A stretch of 64,000 nt of DNA from Ctenosaura bakeri (lineage: Eukaryota; Chordata; Lepidosauria; Squamata; Iguanidae), in contig CAOLHI010002117.1 of assembly GCA_948474755.1 (NCBI GenBank), positions 1 to 64,000 on the forward strand. Direction: 5' to 3'. The notes under the pieces are model-generated. The model was not told where the DNA came from, ran no database searches, and saw only the letters and a program-made list of their open reading frames with translations. The position numbers and the translations under genes were made by a program. This document shows, piece by piece, positions 20,560-33,400 of the stretch (positions are counted from its first letter, which is position 1; the number at the start of each line of letters is the position of its first letter).

Positions 20560-21460
20560 GAGGAGACGCAGAAACGCCGCAACCCTGGGATGCGTGTTCT
20601 AAGAATGCGCTAATACCAATTTTGGGAGTTTTTCCCCCTCCTGAGGGACCGTCTCCGCTCCGCCTGAGAGAAAACACCGCCGAGCCGGACGACACAATGA
20701 AATGGCGCGAGGCGCGTCCGCGCCTGCGCCGTCGGTCCCTCCGGGGCGCTGCCAGGGCGGCGCTTGCGCAGTGCCGCCCCCTCCTCGCCCGGCCGAGCCG
20801 CCCAGACAGGCCGGCCCCGGGCGGAGCCTCCGTTCCCCGTCGGCCGCGTCCCTGGCCTCGCTTCCTCCCCACCCCCCTCCGTCCCTCACCGGGCTGACGT
20901 GGCCCGGGCCCGGCTCGGACATGGCGGACGGGAGCAGGCAGAGCAAGCTGGCGGCGGCCAAGAAGAAGGTAGGAAAAGGAAACGGAGGGGCCCGGCGCGA
21001 CGGGGGGAGGGGAAAGGAGGGCGGCCGGAGGCCCCAGGCAGCCTCACGGGGGACCCCGGGCCGCCCGGGCCCGCCCCCGGGCCCCCTCGATGGGGAGAGG
21101 CCCGGCCCCCTGCCCGTGGGCCTCAGGGAGGGGGAGGCTTCCTTCCTGCCCCGACACACCCCTTGAATGCCTGGGAAGGGCCCCCCCGGTGCCGGGAGGC
21201 GCCGCCTCTGCTCTGTGGGGAAGCGGCTCCCCCCTCTGTTTGTGTTGAACGCCTGAGGGAGGTGACGGGGTCTCCCCCCATGTATTTACAGGGGGAGGCG
21301 CAGCGCTGCTCAGGGCTGCCGGGGTGGGGGATCGTGTGGCCTTAACTGGCAGCCCCATCATTCCTCGCCCCCGGAGTTGCAGATCAGCAGCATCCGGAGA
21401 GCCGTCCAGCCCCCGCCCCTCCCTGGAAGTCCACGCAGAGCGCCAGTCCTCTCCCACCCC
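20560..21460 (+). promoter_or_regulatory. CpG-rich GOLGA2 promoter and first-exon region
   Basis: This is the most GC- and CpG-rich segment in the window. It spans the GOLGA2 start codon at 20921. NRF1-like GCGC...TGCGC words occur at 20719-20731 and 20761-20775. The start codon context GACATGGCGGACG is also YY1-like. No TATA box is seen. This fits a housekeeping CpG-island promoter. Long open frames on both strands here are a by-product of GC richness. Confidence 0.75.
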
Positions 21461-24400
21461 CCGAATTAGGGCGCCCCCAACTCAGACTACTGTGCGTTGA
21501 AGAAAAGTGGATTGGGGGCCGTGAGGGCTCACGCTGAAACCAACCAGTCAGTCTGGGGGGGCCCTGGGAACCCCTTCCTCTTTGCCCCCACTTCCATTTT
21601 GTCCCCTCGTGTTGTTTTGCTCTTGGAAGGGGCGATAATGCTGGGGAAAGTGAGTGGCAGGAGGGAGATGGGAGGACCCCGTTTATGGCCGGGGCTCCTG
21701 GAGGTCTCTCCTGGAGAGCGTCACCGTAAGTCAAAGCCAACAGGATGGTGAATGGTGGCAGTCGTTGTGTTTGTGAGACGGCACTGAATGCCAGGGCTGG
21801 GTCTAAGATGCACGTGAAGAGGCCGCTCCGTCCTTTAACATCTTATGGACGTATTCCTTGAATGCCTGGAAGAGCTCCCTCAGATAAATACGCTCTGTAT
21901 GTGTGAAGTGACACACAGGACGTAAAGGGTAGGTAAGCAGATCTTCCCACTCTTACTAAATAGCTTGGAGATCTCTCTCCATTGCCCAGAAGAGGCTCTT
22001 CTCCCCAGGTGAGTTTAGTGTGCGTAAAACCAATCCACCCTTATTAAAGAGTTATGGAGTTGGAAAGGACCTCAAGACCTAAAGCACCCCTGTGATGGTC
22101 ATCCAACCTCTTGTTTACAGCCCTCCAAAGAAGGGGAACCTCCCAGTGCCTCCAAGGCTGTCTGTTTTGGCTGTCATACAGATCTGTTGGCCAGGAAGGT
22201 CTTCCTAACATTTAGGTGGAATCTCTTTTCTTCTAATTTGAATCCGTTGGTTAGACTCCTGGTTTCTGGAATAGATGAAAACAAACCTGTTCTATATTAT
22301 ATTAAATACCTGAGATGCTGAATGGTCCCACCTCTTAAATTAAGTGGCTTAAGACACGCTCCTTGGTAGCCTTAAAATACCGGCATACAGTTTAGTATGT
22401 GCACTGAGAATGATATTTCTTCCACCCCTCATTAAATATCTTAGATACATTCATTTATTATCTCCTGTTCTAATGGTTACAGTGGGTGGGAAAGGAAGAC
22501 TCACAGTCGTATAAATACATTCATTGAAAGCGTAAAGAGAAGTTCCTCATCTAGATTCAGTTGGGAAAAGGGGAACCTCTGATCACATACCTTAAACATA
22601 CCTTTTGAGTGCCTGGAAGAGGCTTCTTTCAGTATCCATGCCAACAATTTCAGGAAATGGTTCTTCAGAAATCCTTTTTTTAAGAAAAAGGCAAGTCATA
22701 ATTGCAAAATATATTAAATTACAAGGGTTGTAACACTTGATCTAGCAGAAACACATTACATTCATTTTAGTAAGAGAAGAGAAATAAAAGTATGTTAAAA
22801 TCCCATTGCTCTCCCCATTTTATCTTGTCAGCTCTAGTTTTTCCCTCTGCCTTGCATTATTCAGAAAGAGATTTTATTTCACTTTTATCTTCTCCTGTCG
22901 TTTTCCAGAAAATATCCTTTTAATGTCTTTGAGAAGTGCCAAAGAATACAAAGTCATTCTAGGATTTATACTCCCATCTCCAAATTCTCCCTCCACCGTC
23001 CATTATTTATGTGAGAATCTTCAGTAGAAAGCGCACATAGGCCTAAATGTATTTTCTGGATCCAGTTAAAGTAGATCCATTGAATCAACATGATTTACAT
23101 AAGTGCTGACATTATCATGCAGCAACTGCTTCAGTGAGACTGTGCTACTTTGAAGTAAATTGGAATTAATGCACGTACACTCCATGCACCCAGCCTCTGT
23201 TCTATAGAGAACATATGAACTGTGTTGTTGGACTTCAGTTCCCATTAGCCGTAGTTATTTGTTTAAAAAATGGTCAAAATATACACCTATATTTAGCATA
23301 TGCTATTTTTTCTGCCGGTGGAATAGCAGTGCTGTTGACACCAAGGTGATTTTGTGCTTGCATACCAATTGTGCAAATGCTACTTCAACTGGCCACATGA
23401 TTGTTCATTGTCCTCTTGAATGCATTGTGACCCTATGGCTCCAGGCAACTTTTATAAATTTGTAATTGAAAAATTATTAGTTGCAAAATTGGAGTGAAGA
23501 AATGTTCAAACTAATGCTTGGATATGAGTGCATCATGCAAGAGTAACTTCTTTGTGTTTGGAGAGGAGTTCTTTGATTTATGCCATGTATGGGTGCCCAA
23601 TTGACCGTAAAATTTGCCTCGGGCAGCCAGGAGGTCAAGGCTGGCCTCATGCCTCGCTGTCTTCTGAGTTGTCTTTCTCCTGCTCGGAGGGGATAGGGAG
23701 ATTCACTGCCCTCCCCTCTCAAGAGGCCAGAACCTTTGTCTTTTGTTTGGTCAAGATAAGATGGTTGCTGTAACTATTTGCTTGGCCTTTCAAAGTCATA
23801 GAAGCTCATGACTACCTTTCTCAAGAGTGTTTCAGAAATGATTTCACAGATTTTTCAAGGAGGATGAGAAGGACTCCTACCCATCTCTTTCCATTTTGTT
23901 GTGCTTCACCTCGCTTCCGACTTATGGTGACCCTGAGGGTACCCTATCATGGGGTTTTCTGGGGCTGAGAATGTGTGCCTCGCCCAAGGTGACCCAGAGG
24001 GTTTCCATTACTGGAGCTAAAATGGAAGGGGCTGAAAGGCAGGGGTGGGAAATGCCTGCTCCCCAGATGATGTTGTATATCAAGTCTCTCATAATTGGTT
24101 ATGCTGGCCAGGGATGATGGCAATGATAGACCAACAGCATCTGGAGGGCCACATATTCCCTAGCCCTGTTTTAAATGTATAGAGAGGTAGAATGGGTGAG
24201 CATAACCAGACTCCCTTAGAGTTTGGTCTCTCTGTGGGTTAAAGTAGATCTGCTCTTGACAGTTGATGAGAATTTATACACATTTGCTTGGGGCAGTTAG
24301 TTATTGAACACTATTTATAAACTTCCATTACATTGACATTACATAAACAACATCTCCAGGGTGGAATCTGATGGTATTACAAATAACAAGAATGGCTGCA

Positions 24401-27400
24401 GGTTGAAAAATACTTGTCTCCATTTACGTGGTGCATATATATGCCTGTATATAAGTATGTTGCTATGTAAGATTGTTAAGACGCCACTAGTTTTGTATTT
24501 TTGCTTTTGGATGCAAGTCTTTTAGAACAAATGTGGTTCAGCAGTGTCCTTATTTAACACTTCAGTAGCCAGCATCGTGTAGTGTTTTGAATGTTGGACT
24601 GCAACCCTGGAGACTGACTACGGTTTGTTTCCCCACTCGGCCATGGAAACCCACTGGGTGACTTTGGGCAGATCACACACTCTCAGCCCCCAGAAAGCCC
24701 CATGATGATAAGGTCGCCTTGGGGTTGTGATGAGAAACAACTTGAAGGCACATAACAACAACAGCAACCCACTCTCCAGTGTGCTTGATGCTGTACAGAA
24801 GCAACACAATCTACACTGTAACTTGTGACTCCAAGATATATGCATATCATTAGCCATGGACCCTGGCTTGCCAGATCATTGATAACACTCCCCATTCTCT
24901 GGGTTGGTGAGAGTAAGAATCCACATAACTTGGGTTTTCTCCACTACTGCCCAGAGAGAGGCTGGAAAGTAATACAGGATCTTAAGGACATTCTTGTGCC
25001 AAAAAAAAAAAAAAAAAAGGTGGAGGAAAGAGCACAATACAGATAAGGGACTGTAAATAGACTCTTAAAGGGACTATTTGCTGTCATTTTCTTTTGACGT
25101 ATTGCATTATTATAATATTTGTGCAGTCAGATAACAAATAGGAAATATCTTAATGAATAGAAAATATCTAAAAAGAAACAATCTTCTTTTAAAAATACTC
25201 CTTTGGGGCTTTCATTTCATTTGGGGCTTCTGCTAATAGTAATTTTGACACAGACCCACCTTGCTAGGTTCAATGAGAACACTGAGTCTTTTTCCTAAAT
25301 TTCCTCCTAATTATGCTTTTGTTTGAGGCTTATACAAATTCATAGAGTTGGAAGGGACTACTTAATTTGTTGAACTTTGGGGTTTTTCTCCCCCTTTTTT
25401 TCAGCTGAAAGAATATCAGCAGAAGAATAGCCCTGGCTTGACATCAGGAGCCAAGAAGAAACGTAAAGGTAAAGAAGGAAGTAGACCAGAGACACCAACT
25501 AATGATGGCAGAGAGTCTCCTGAAAATGTGAGTGCCTTATTTGCTATATTACATGCTTCAACATGTTTTGTCTTCTGCTTAGAAGTAGTTTTGATATTGT
25601 AAGAAATTTAACAAAGCTGTGTGTTTTTCTTTTTAATATTAGCAGGGCAGATAAAATCAGGTAGTTCAGCAGAACTTAGATTTGGTCCTCCAGGTTTAGC
25701 CAGGGAATATTTAATAAGGATGTTTTGGAATTCACCTTTGGAGTGAAAGACTTGCATCCTGATCCTAAAGAGATGACATGGAAGTGAGCTCTGTTATCTC
25801 AGTGGGACTTACTTCCATTTGAGTCTTTTTAGGATCCCAGCCTTTGCTGATCCTTTCTTGATCCTTTGGCTTCAGGAACCCATTGATCAATGTTTTCGTT
25901 CTGTCCCTTTTCTCAGCTGTTTCTCTTTCCCCTTTTCTTTCACCTCCTTTAGATTCAGAACATTCTGAAGGTGCTGGTGTCAGACCTTAACCGCTCCAAT
26001 GGGGTAGCCATACCTTCATTGGACAAGAGAAAGGTGAGGCAGCATTCAGAATCTGTCCAGCTGGCTTGCTGTCTATACTGCATGCTTCTGATCCTATTTT
26101 TTAAAAAATTAGGGTCTTTCTGTGGGAGTGGGTGGAATACACATCTCACTTTGGGATATTTGTTGTCAGCTATGTGAGTGTTGTTGTTGCCATCATTAAC
26201 ACTGAGCTATTTTTGACCTGCTCCCCGCTCCACCACAGCACTTGTGTGCACTTCCCTTAGCTTAGTTCAAATTTCAGCTGGGAAGAGGGGCAGCTCCTTG
26301 GACTTGTAGGAGAACTTTGCTTAGAGCAACTGCTTTGGAAATATGCCAGGCATCTCTGAAGAGACTGGCGAGAGAGAACTGCCCCAACTTCTTCTTTTTC
26401 CAAAGCGATGATGACTGAATGCATAAACAGCATTGTCCACTATGACCTACAGATGGGTCTTGATTTCTCTGCTTGTGTTCTTCTTTTCTCTCTGTCACTG
26501 TTTTATTTAGAAGTGCCTCACCTCAGAAGTACATGTTCTTGCTCATCTCTGATCAAACTGTTGGCCTGGTTATAGATGAGCTGTGTGGCTGTTCATGCCA
26601 ACTCTTGCACATGTGATGAAGTCTGAGGACTAGTATATATTCAGATATGCCCAGGCAGGAAGTGCTGTCTTTATTTCGTGTATTACCGGGGGCTGCTGGC
26701 AGACATGTGTATTAGGAAAAACAAACTTCCATTTTTGGTGCGTTTCAGTAGCTCAAGTTCTGTTTGACCAAATGTAAAATAGAAATCAGTTGGCTTGAGT
26801 TAGCTGCATCTGCTAAGGATTATTCCTACTCCACATTTTCTTACCATGTTTTAGGAATAAATGTGAGTGAATTTTTCATGTATCAAAACATGTGAAGAGC
26901 CTAGGATAGACCCATTGATTTAATTGCTAAATGGTAAGTCAACACTTAAGTAAAATTCCCCTGATTCAATGGACCTAGCCTGTTTGAAACTAAGAATAGG
27001 TTTCAGGCTTTAATCTTTAGTGTTGGCACATATCTGGGCAAAATGTAGTCTTATGTTTGTTTGCTTATTGCAACAGTGTTAAGGGGCCCATCTGTAATGA
27101 AGCTGGGTAGCCTGGAAGAAGATTTGGCCTATGGCTGGAATTGCCCTTTGTATAGATCAATTTTTCAGTTATTTCTCAGGAATTACATTTCATTATAGAC
27201 AGTGGATCCACAGAGGAGAGAGCTACCGGTAGATTTGAGAAACCAAAATCTAGTTCAGGCTTGTTTATGGCAAATCAGCTTCTGTTCTCTAGCAGTGATA
27301 TTAAAATAAAAGTGGCCTGCCTTACAGGGACCATATTTTATTCATTAATCAATTTGACTTCCTTGTTTTCTGAGTGCAGTACAGTCAATGTGGCTTACCA

Positions 27401-30400
27401 CAAATAGCATAAAAACATAGTGTTTTAAAAAAATTGCAAGTAGTAGACTAGAAAAATATTCCAAAAGTCAACATGTCTAAACACACACACACACACACAC
27501 ACACACAACACATTCTTTACTGCCAGCCTAAAAATGAGCAGTGATAAAGCCAAACCACCCCTCTGGAGAAGCTTTTCCATAATCTGGCTAAAATGATGGA
27601 AAAAGTATTGTTTTCCACATATACATGTTCACTTGCACCAACTCAAACTAGGGGATGGTCAGGCAGCAGATGAGCTGTACACAAAAGAATCCTCAACTTT
27701 TTGCATATTGTCAACATCAATAGGGATATATTAACCTGGCCCTCTAAGTGAAGTGGAGGCAGAAGGAGGAAGTATTTGGCCATCAAGATGAAGTGGAGAG
27801 TTCTTTCTGCCCAGTGAAAATATATCTTGGGATGATGGTCAGGTTCAGATCACATAGCGCTCTACATTATGAATTGAAATCTGACTCTTTGCCTATGGAT
27901 ATGATGTGGGCATGATGAAGTTCAGCAAACTTAGCCATTGTGTCCCTCTCATGTGACAGTTAACTGCATGAGGGTAGGAATTTCCAGACAATGTTACACT
28001 CTAGGAAGGCAGAAATGCTGACGTGGAACGTTTCTTTGATACTGCAAGACAGTAGAGCTGGCTGGTGGCAGCAGAGAGCTTGGTGGTGATGCCTTTTACA
28101 ATTATGACTGGAAAATGCTTCCTGCCTCTCCCTCTGAGGCTAGGCTTAGATAGATCAGAAGCCTGTCAGAATGGATCCAGAGGAAAAAGCATCAATACAC
28201 TGTGATCTTGGCACATTCAAAGTTACCATCATATTATTTTTTTCTAAGTGTTATAGACTCGAGACATTTTTGTTCAAGAATGACTTCTTGCCTTATTGGC
28301 TGGCTCATTCTGTTGCTGACTATATGGTGCATCAACAAATGTAGTCTTGTAGTCTGTCTAAATGTAAACTATATTTGGTTATTTAATCTCTAAGTAAAAT
28401 CCAGACCTGTGGTTAGTAGGTACCAGTTTAATTAGGATAATGGTCCTATTTATATTTGATCTGGATCTGATCTCTGACTGCCACCCTTGGATCTCAGTGT
28501 CCTGGAAACCGTGGGCAGCATCTTGGGAGGGAGCATTTTTTCTGTCAAACCCAGGCAAATGTAATTGGCATCTCCTTCTCTTCCATCTCTACCCAATCAG
28601 TCTTTCTAGGGATATCTAAAAGTAAAGGGGCAATATAAATGCCAGACGCTGCCCCTCAACTTTGTAGCAGATCACACTTCAGTATTAGTTTCTGCAGTAC
28701 GAATTCTCATATTACAGGGTTAAGTTTTTTTTTAATAAGTTGGAGGAAGCACTGTGCTGTGGATTTGCCTTGAGCTTTGACAAATACAGTTGTGTTTCTG
28801 CATATGTGCTCCTCTGTGTTCCTCTCACTTGTATGGTGCCTGTAATTCTTGTGGTGTGTTTTGCAACAGGCATACTGTGATGGTGAAGTTGCCGTCCATA
28901 ATGCTGAGCAGCTGGCTGCTGGTGTCCCCATGTTATCTAACAGCAACAGTTTGTCTGGCTCTGCCGCTCCAGCGCCTGGGAGCATGCAGCTGTTACAGGT
29001 TTGTGAGTGTTTGAATACCCTACAGATGCTTTTACCACTATGTTAGATGAAGCAAAGCAAGTTTCACATAAGGACTGGAGAGAGATGATGGCAGGTAAGA
29101 TGCTAGCCAGGGCCTTGGCCAGTTGCGGTAAGGAGATGAATTGGCCCTGCAAGACTCTGGGAGATCCAGAATGTCCAAGCAACCCCTTTTCCACTGCTCC
29201 ATAAGCAGAGTCACTGCAAGTGACTTGTTCCAGAGCAAGGCTGGAGAATTTTGTCACCCTCAATGTTTTCGGAGCTAGCCTCTCTCAGCCCTAGCCAGCA
29301 TAACCAGTGGAGGAGGGTTATGTGACTGACAGTCTAAAAACATCTGGTGTATGCAAGGACAGAAAATTTAAGTCTCCTCTTTTTGTGCACTGAGATCTTC
29401 TTAGACCCTCATCTTCCCTGGAACAGCTTTTTCCAGTGTCAAATCAGTTGAGGAGAGGTATACAATTTAAATGTTGAGAGCACCACATGAAAAGAGGAAG
29501 CATACATGCCATGTTCTCTGGTTAAATCAAATTCCACACAATCTTACAAACAGTTGTTTGGTAGGCCAGACACTTGGAAAACAACATGCAAAGAAGGTCA
29601 TAGCCCTTCTTCATAATGCTCCCTGCTTATGTGAGTGTAGTGGAGAATTTGGCAGAAATGACCACTTGGTCACAGGCTCTGTGAGAGGTTTCTGTGTGCT
29701 TTTGCTATGTGTTGTAAGTTGTTAATGAGAGGGCAGAACTTGCCCACTCTGTCTTGGAGTTTATATATATATGTGCGCATGCCCGCACGCTCATGCATGG
29801 GCTCATTTGTATGCTTCTCACTTCTTGTACAGTTACATGTCTGCTTTATTCCACAGCTCAGTGACTCAGATCATAAAAATGCATTTGAAGAAAACAGGTA
29901 AGTGATTTTAGGTCTGTAATTGTATTTCTGTAATACTGTGTCTTTCTTCCTCATGTTTTATTAAAGGCACTTGCCTTGTTCCTTTCCTAGGTCCCTCTCA
30001 TTGACAGAGAGTCTCCGCCAGCTGTCCGAGCAGCTTAACGGCATGGTCAACCAGGTAATAGTAGACAATAAAACACTAAGGTGTTTTCATACCAAAATCA
30101 GAAATGATTGGCCTGAATGTGTCATGTGATCAGTGGGAATACTCATATGGATACTCATGTTAAGGGGCTGTCATCTTTCAGCTTACTGGCAATGCCTTTA
30201 CACGTTCTTTTAAAGAAACTGTGTGCACTTTGACTTGCCACATTCTCTGTGCTTCTAATTAGGAGTTTGAATTCTGGAGTGGGGGTCATGTTAGTCTGTT
30301 GCAGACAAGCCTTGGGACATGCTAGAAAATGACAAATATACTCCAGGAGCTGTGTTAGCAGTATGCCAGTGGAATCATGCTAGAAGTACTTGAACTGCTC

Positions 30401-33400
30401 TGGCCATTTTCACTTTACGGATGGAATCTAGTTTTGATATTGCTAGAAAAGCAGCAGTTTCAGAATCTGAGACACACCAGCACTAAAACAGCTAAATTAG
30501 CAGTAAAATAGAGCAATATTATCCAAGTCTCTTTCAACTGCTTGTAATCCATTGGTTTCATACAGTACCAGGGGTTGGTAGGATGGGATGAGGTTTTTAA
30601 AAATTATCTGCAGTTTAAAAGTTAGTCTTCCCACCAAAGAGAAGAATCTAGTTTATCCTCCCTGCTGTGGTAATTTTCTACCTGTGGGTAGATGTTTATT
30701 TGTCTGTTACAGGGAAGAGAATATTTTAAAAAAAGTGATTTACTTGCAGTCTTAAGTTTATGGAGTCCATTGTCTCATCTCAATACTCTACCACTTAGTC
30801 AGCTGCCTATATGCAGCAGGCCCCAGAGAACCCCAGTCCTGAAGATGGGCCTTTGGTCTGCTCCAGCATGACTGGATTCTAGGTGAATGTGGAACTCCCT
30901 CCCATGGGAGGCCAGGTTGGTTCCCTCTCTGCTCTTTTTCCACCAGCAGGCAAAGATCTTTTTATTTAGGCAGGCCTTTGTGACAGAAGGAGATTTTAAT
31001 TGGGTATGCTGTCCTTTTATCTTGTTTTACTATGTTCAAATGTGCTTTACATTGTTTCAAGTCTGTGTTTTTAACAGAATTGTTGTTTAATGTTTTAAAA
31101 ACTTTTGCATGAATAGTTGTTAACTGTACTTTGTTTTAATTTGTTGCAAGCCTCCTTGGGTCCTGTCCTGGGAGAAAGGCAGGATATAGATAAGATAAAA
31201 TAAATTGGTAGAATGGGGGCAAGAGTTTGCAAATTAGCTGCGTGCCTCAGGTGACCCAGTCTCACCACAGGAAATTATGCTAAATTACTTTGCAGCTGAT
31301 TCTTCATTTCCCTGGTTGTTTGTGAACCTCCTCTTGTTGCCGCCAGGGGAATATCATGCTGAAATTCATGTTTACATAATCCAGGAGGATACACCAGCTT
31401 TCACCAGTTTCATATGGTGATGACAGATATCTATATTTTGCAGCCAACGGCCTACGTGAATGGGGAAAGTGCCACGTCTTGCACAGATATGAAAGAAATG
31501 GCGGTAGGTCCACATTGATTTGCATAACTGGTTTAGGTATCCACTGTGCATTCTGGCAGTGAGAACTGTCTTGAGTACAGCTGCCTGCTTGCTATAAAAC
31601 AAAAATGCACATTGCTGGTTTCTTTTGTGTTTGGATGAATGTTCTCACAGTGACTTCCAGATTGGATTTTGAACTTATTAAGGACCCATCTTGAGAGCTA
31701 TCAAAATGCAGAGTTGTGCTTTGCAGGGAAAGGGGTTTGTCCTAAATCCAGTTGCTTCTCCTTGCTGGAGTAGATCTGTTAGATCATTACTGAATGGTAG
31801 CTTACTCTAGTTGCAGCTAGCAGTAGGGTTTAGGCCCAAGTGTTTGAGTGGGAGGTGGGTTTTTTGTTTGTGGGGATGGGGTACCACAAAGGCATTCAGC
31901 TGTGATGTCGATCATTTTCTTCTTCCCTTTTTAATGATTTCCCTTTTTCTTCCCGTCTTCTGCTCTCTTCCTCTTTCCCCTCCTCCTCTTGTCTGCATGT
32001 GCCCATCAGACACGCTACCAGGAGCTGGCAGTAGCTCTAGACTCCAGCAATCTAACAAACAAACAACTCAGTACAAAGATAGAGGAATTGGTAAGAAACA
32101 ACTAGACCCAACCTGTTTGGCCTTGTCTTGCTGCTCCTATGTGCTCTCCAGATGCCTGCGAGGTGCTGGGTTCTTTCACAATGCCACAAGAAAAGGTGTC
32201 ATTCGCGTAGAAGTGGGCTAGTAGTCAATACGATCCAGTAGCACCAGAAGGAAGTTAAGGCCTAAAATTAAAGCATTGGGACATCTTGAGCAAATATATG
32301 CCTGTGAGTTCATGTGACCTATCTATCTTGTCGGTTTACGTAATGAGGAGTGTTCGTTTTGCCACAAGAGAGATCTTTTGGAGGTTGTGAGAGACCAGGG
32401 ACTTCTGGCTTTTGTTTCTTGCAGAGCAGGAATAAGTTATCTGTGGCTCTAATTCCACTTGGCCCTCTGCAAGCAGTCATTTTGGACCCCAGACAAGAGC
32501 AGCCCAGCAGGGAGGAAGCAAGTCAGAGAAAAGCAAAGTTAGAGGAAGACAAAGAGAGACTATGAGAAACACGGTGGTCTCCCCCATGCTTGGCCTTGTT
32601 TCTCTCTCTTGTTGTTCTTGATCCTGGTGACCTCCAATGTGCTATATCTCTGAGAGAATTTGGCCCTCAAAATGAGGGGGAAAAAGGTTCCTCATTCTTC
32701 TCATAGAGGTGGGAGCCAGACTAAAAGGGCAGAATGCCTTGAAAGCTAAGAACTCACCAACTAGCAAGAGAACCTACTAACAGATCAATGAGAGTTAAAT
32801 TTAATACATTATATACTGTTCTAGCTAGTTGTGTTACTGAAGTGCTTAATCCAGGCTTTTGGGGGGATGGAGAGCCATACCTGAGGTTGAGACTGCCTCT
32901 CTTGTATAAAGCAGAGGTTAGAAAGTTACTTTTTTGAATGATGACTTCCAGAATCCCCCAGCCAGTAGAACCCTTGGTTGTGCTATCTGAGGAATTCTGG
33001 GAATTGTAGTCCAAAGAAAGTAATGCTAAGTCTTTGTATAATTGAAATGCCAATTAGAAGCACAAGTTTTGGAGCATGTCCTGGGGCTGTTTCAGTTCCC
33101 ACACTGAAGACTGAGTCCTGCATTAAGAAACATATTTAAACAGGGTGTGCCATTATACAATTTATACATGGCACACTACCACTGTACTTTCCTGCCATGA
33201 ACAATATTGAATGTATTGAATCTGTTTCAGCAGAGTTTGGGGCTAAGCACGCTAGATCCAAAAATGGGGATAGCGTGTGACGATCTTTTCAGCACTTGTG
33301 GCACAGTGAGTGAGTCCGTTTGTCTTCTAGCTTGCATGGGCTGCTTCTGTTACTCATTTTGCTGCCTTTTAAATGCAGCTAGGAATGTGTAAGGCCTCTT

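Larger units (their letters stand above)
20969..25404 (+). other. GOLGA2 intron 1
   Basis: A 4.4 kb intron. Its first 500 bp are CpG rich. It then carries a CR1-like tail (22043-22345), a reversed SINE (23896-24016), a dispersed repeat (24095-24175), a full SINE (24568-24768) and a poly(A) run near 24995-25018. No exon is seen. Confidence 0.6.

Noticed and set aside
20513..21460. Several long open frames on both strands around the GOLGA2 promoter
   Set aside because: They lie in CpG-rich DNA where stop codons are rare, give Pro/Arg/Gly-rich translations without recognisable domains, and overlap each other on opposite strands.
24568..24700. tRNA-like head sequence as a tRNA gene
   Set aside because: It is the tRNA-derived head of a SINE continuous with a Bov-B-like tail, repeated at several places in the window; no cloverleaf is evident.
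27480..27508. AC run as a regulatory or CRISPR-like repeat
   Set aside because: It is a plain dinucleotide microsatellite without spacers.
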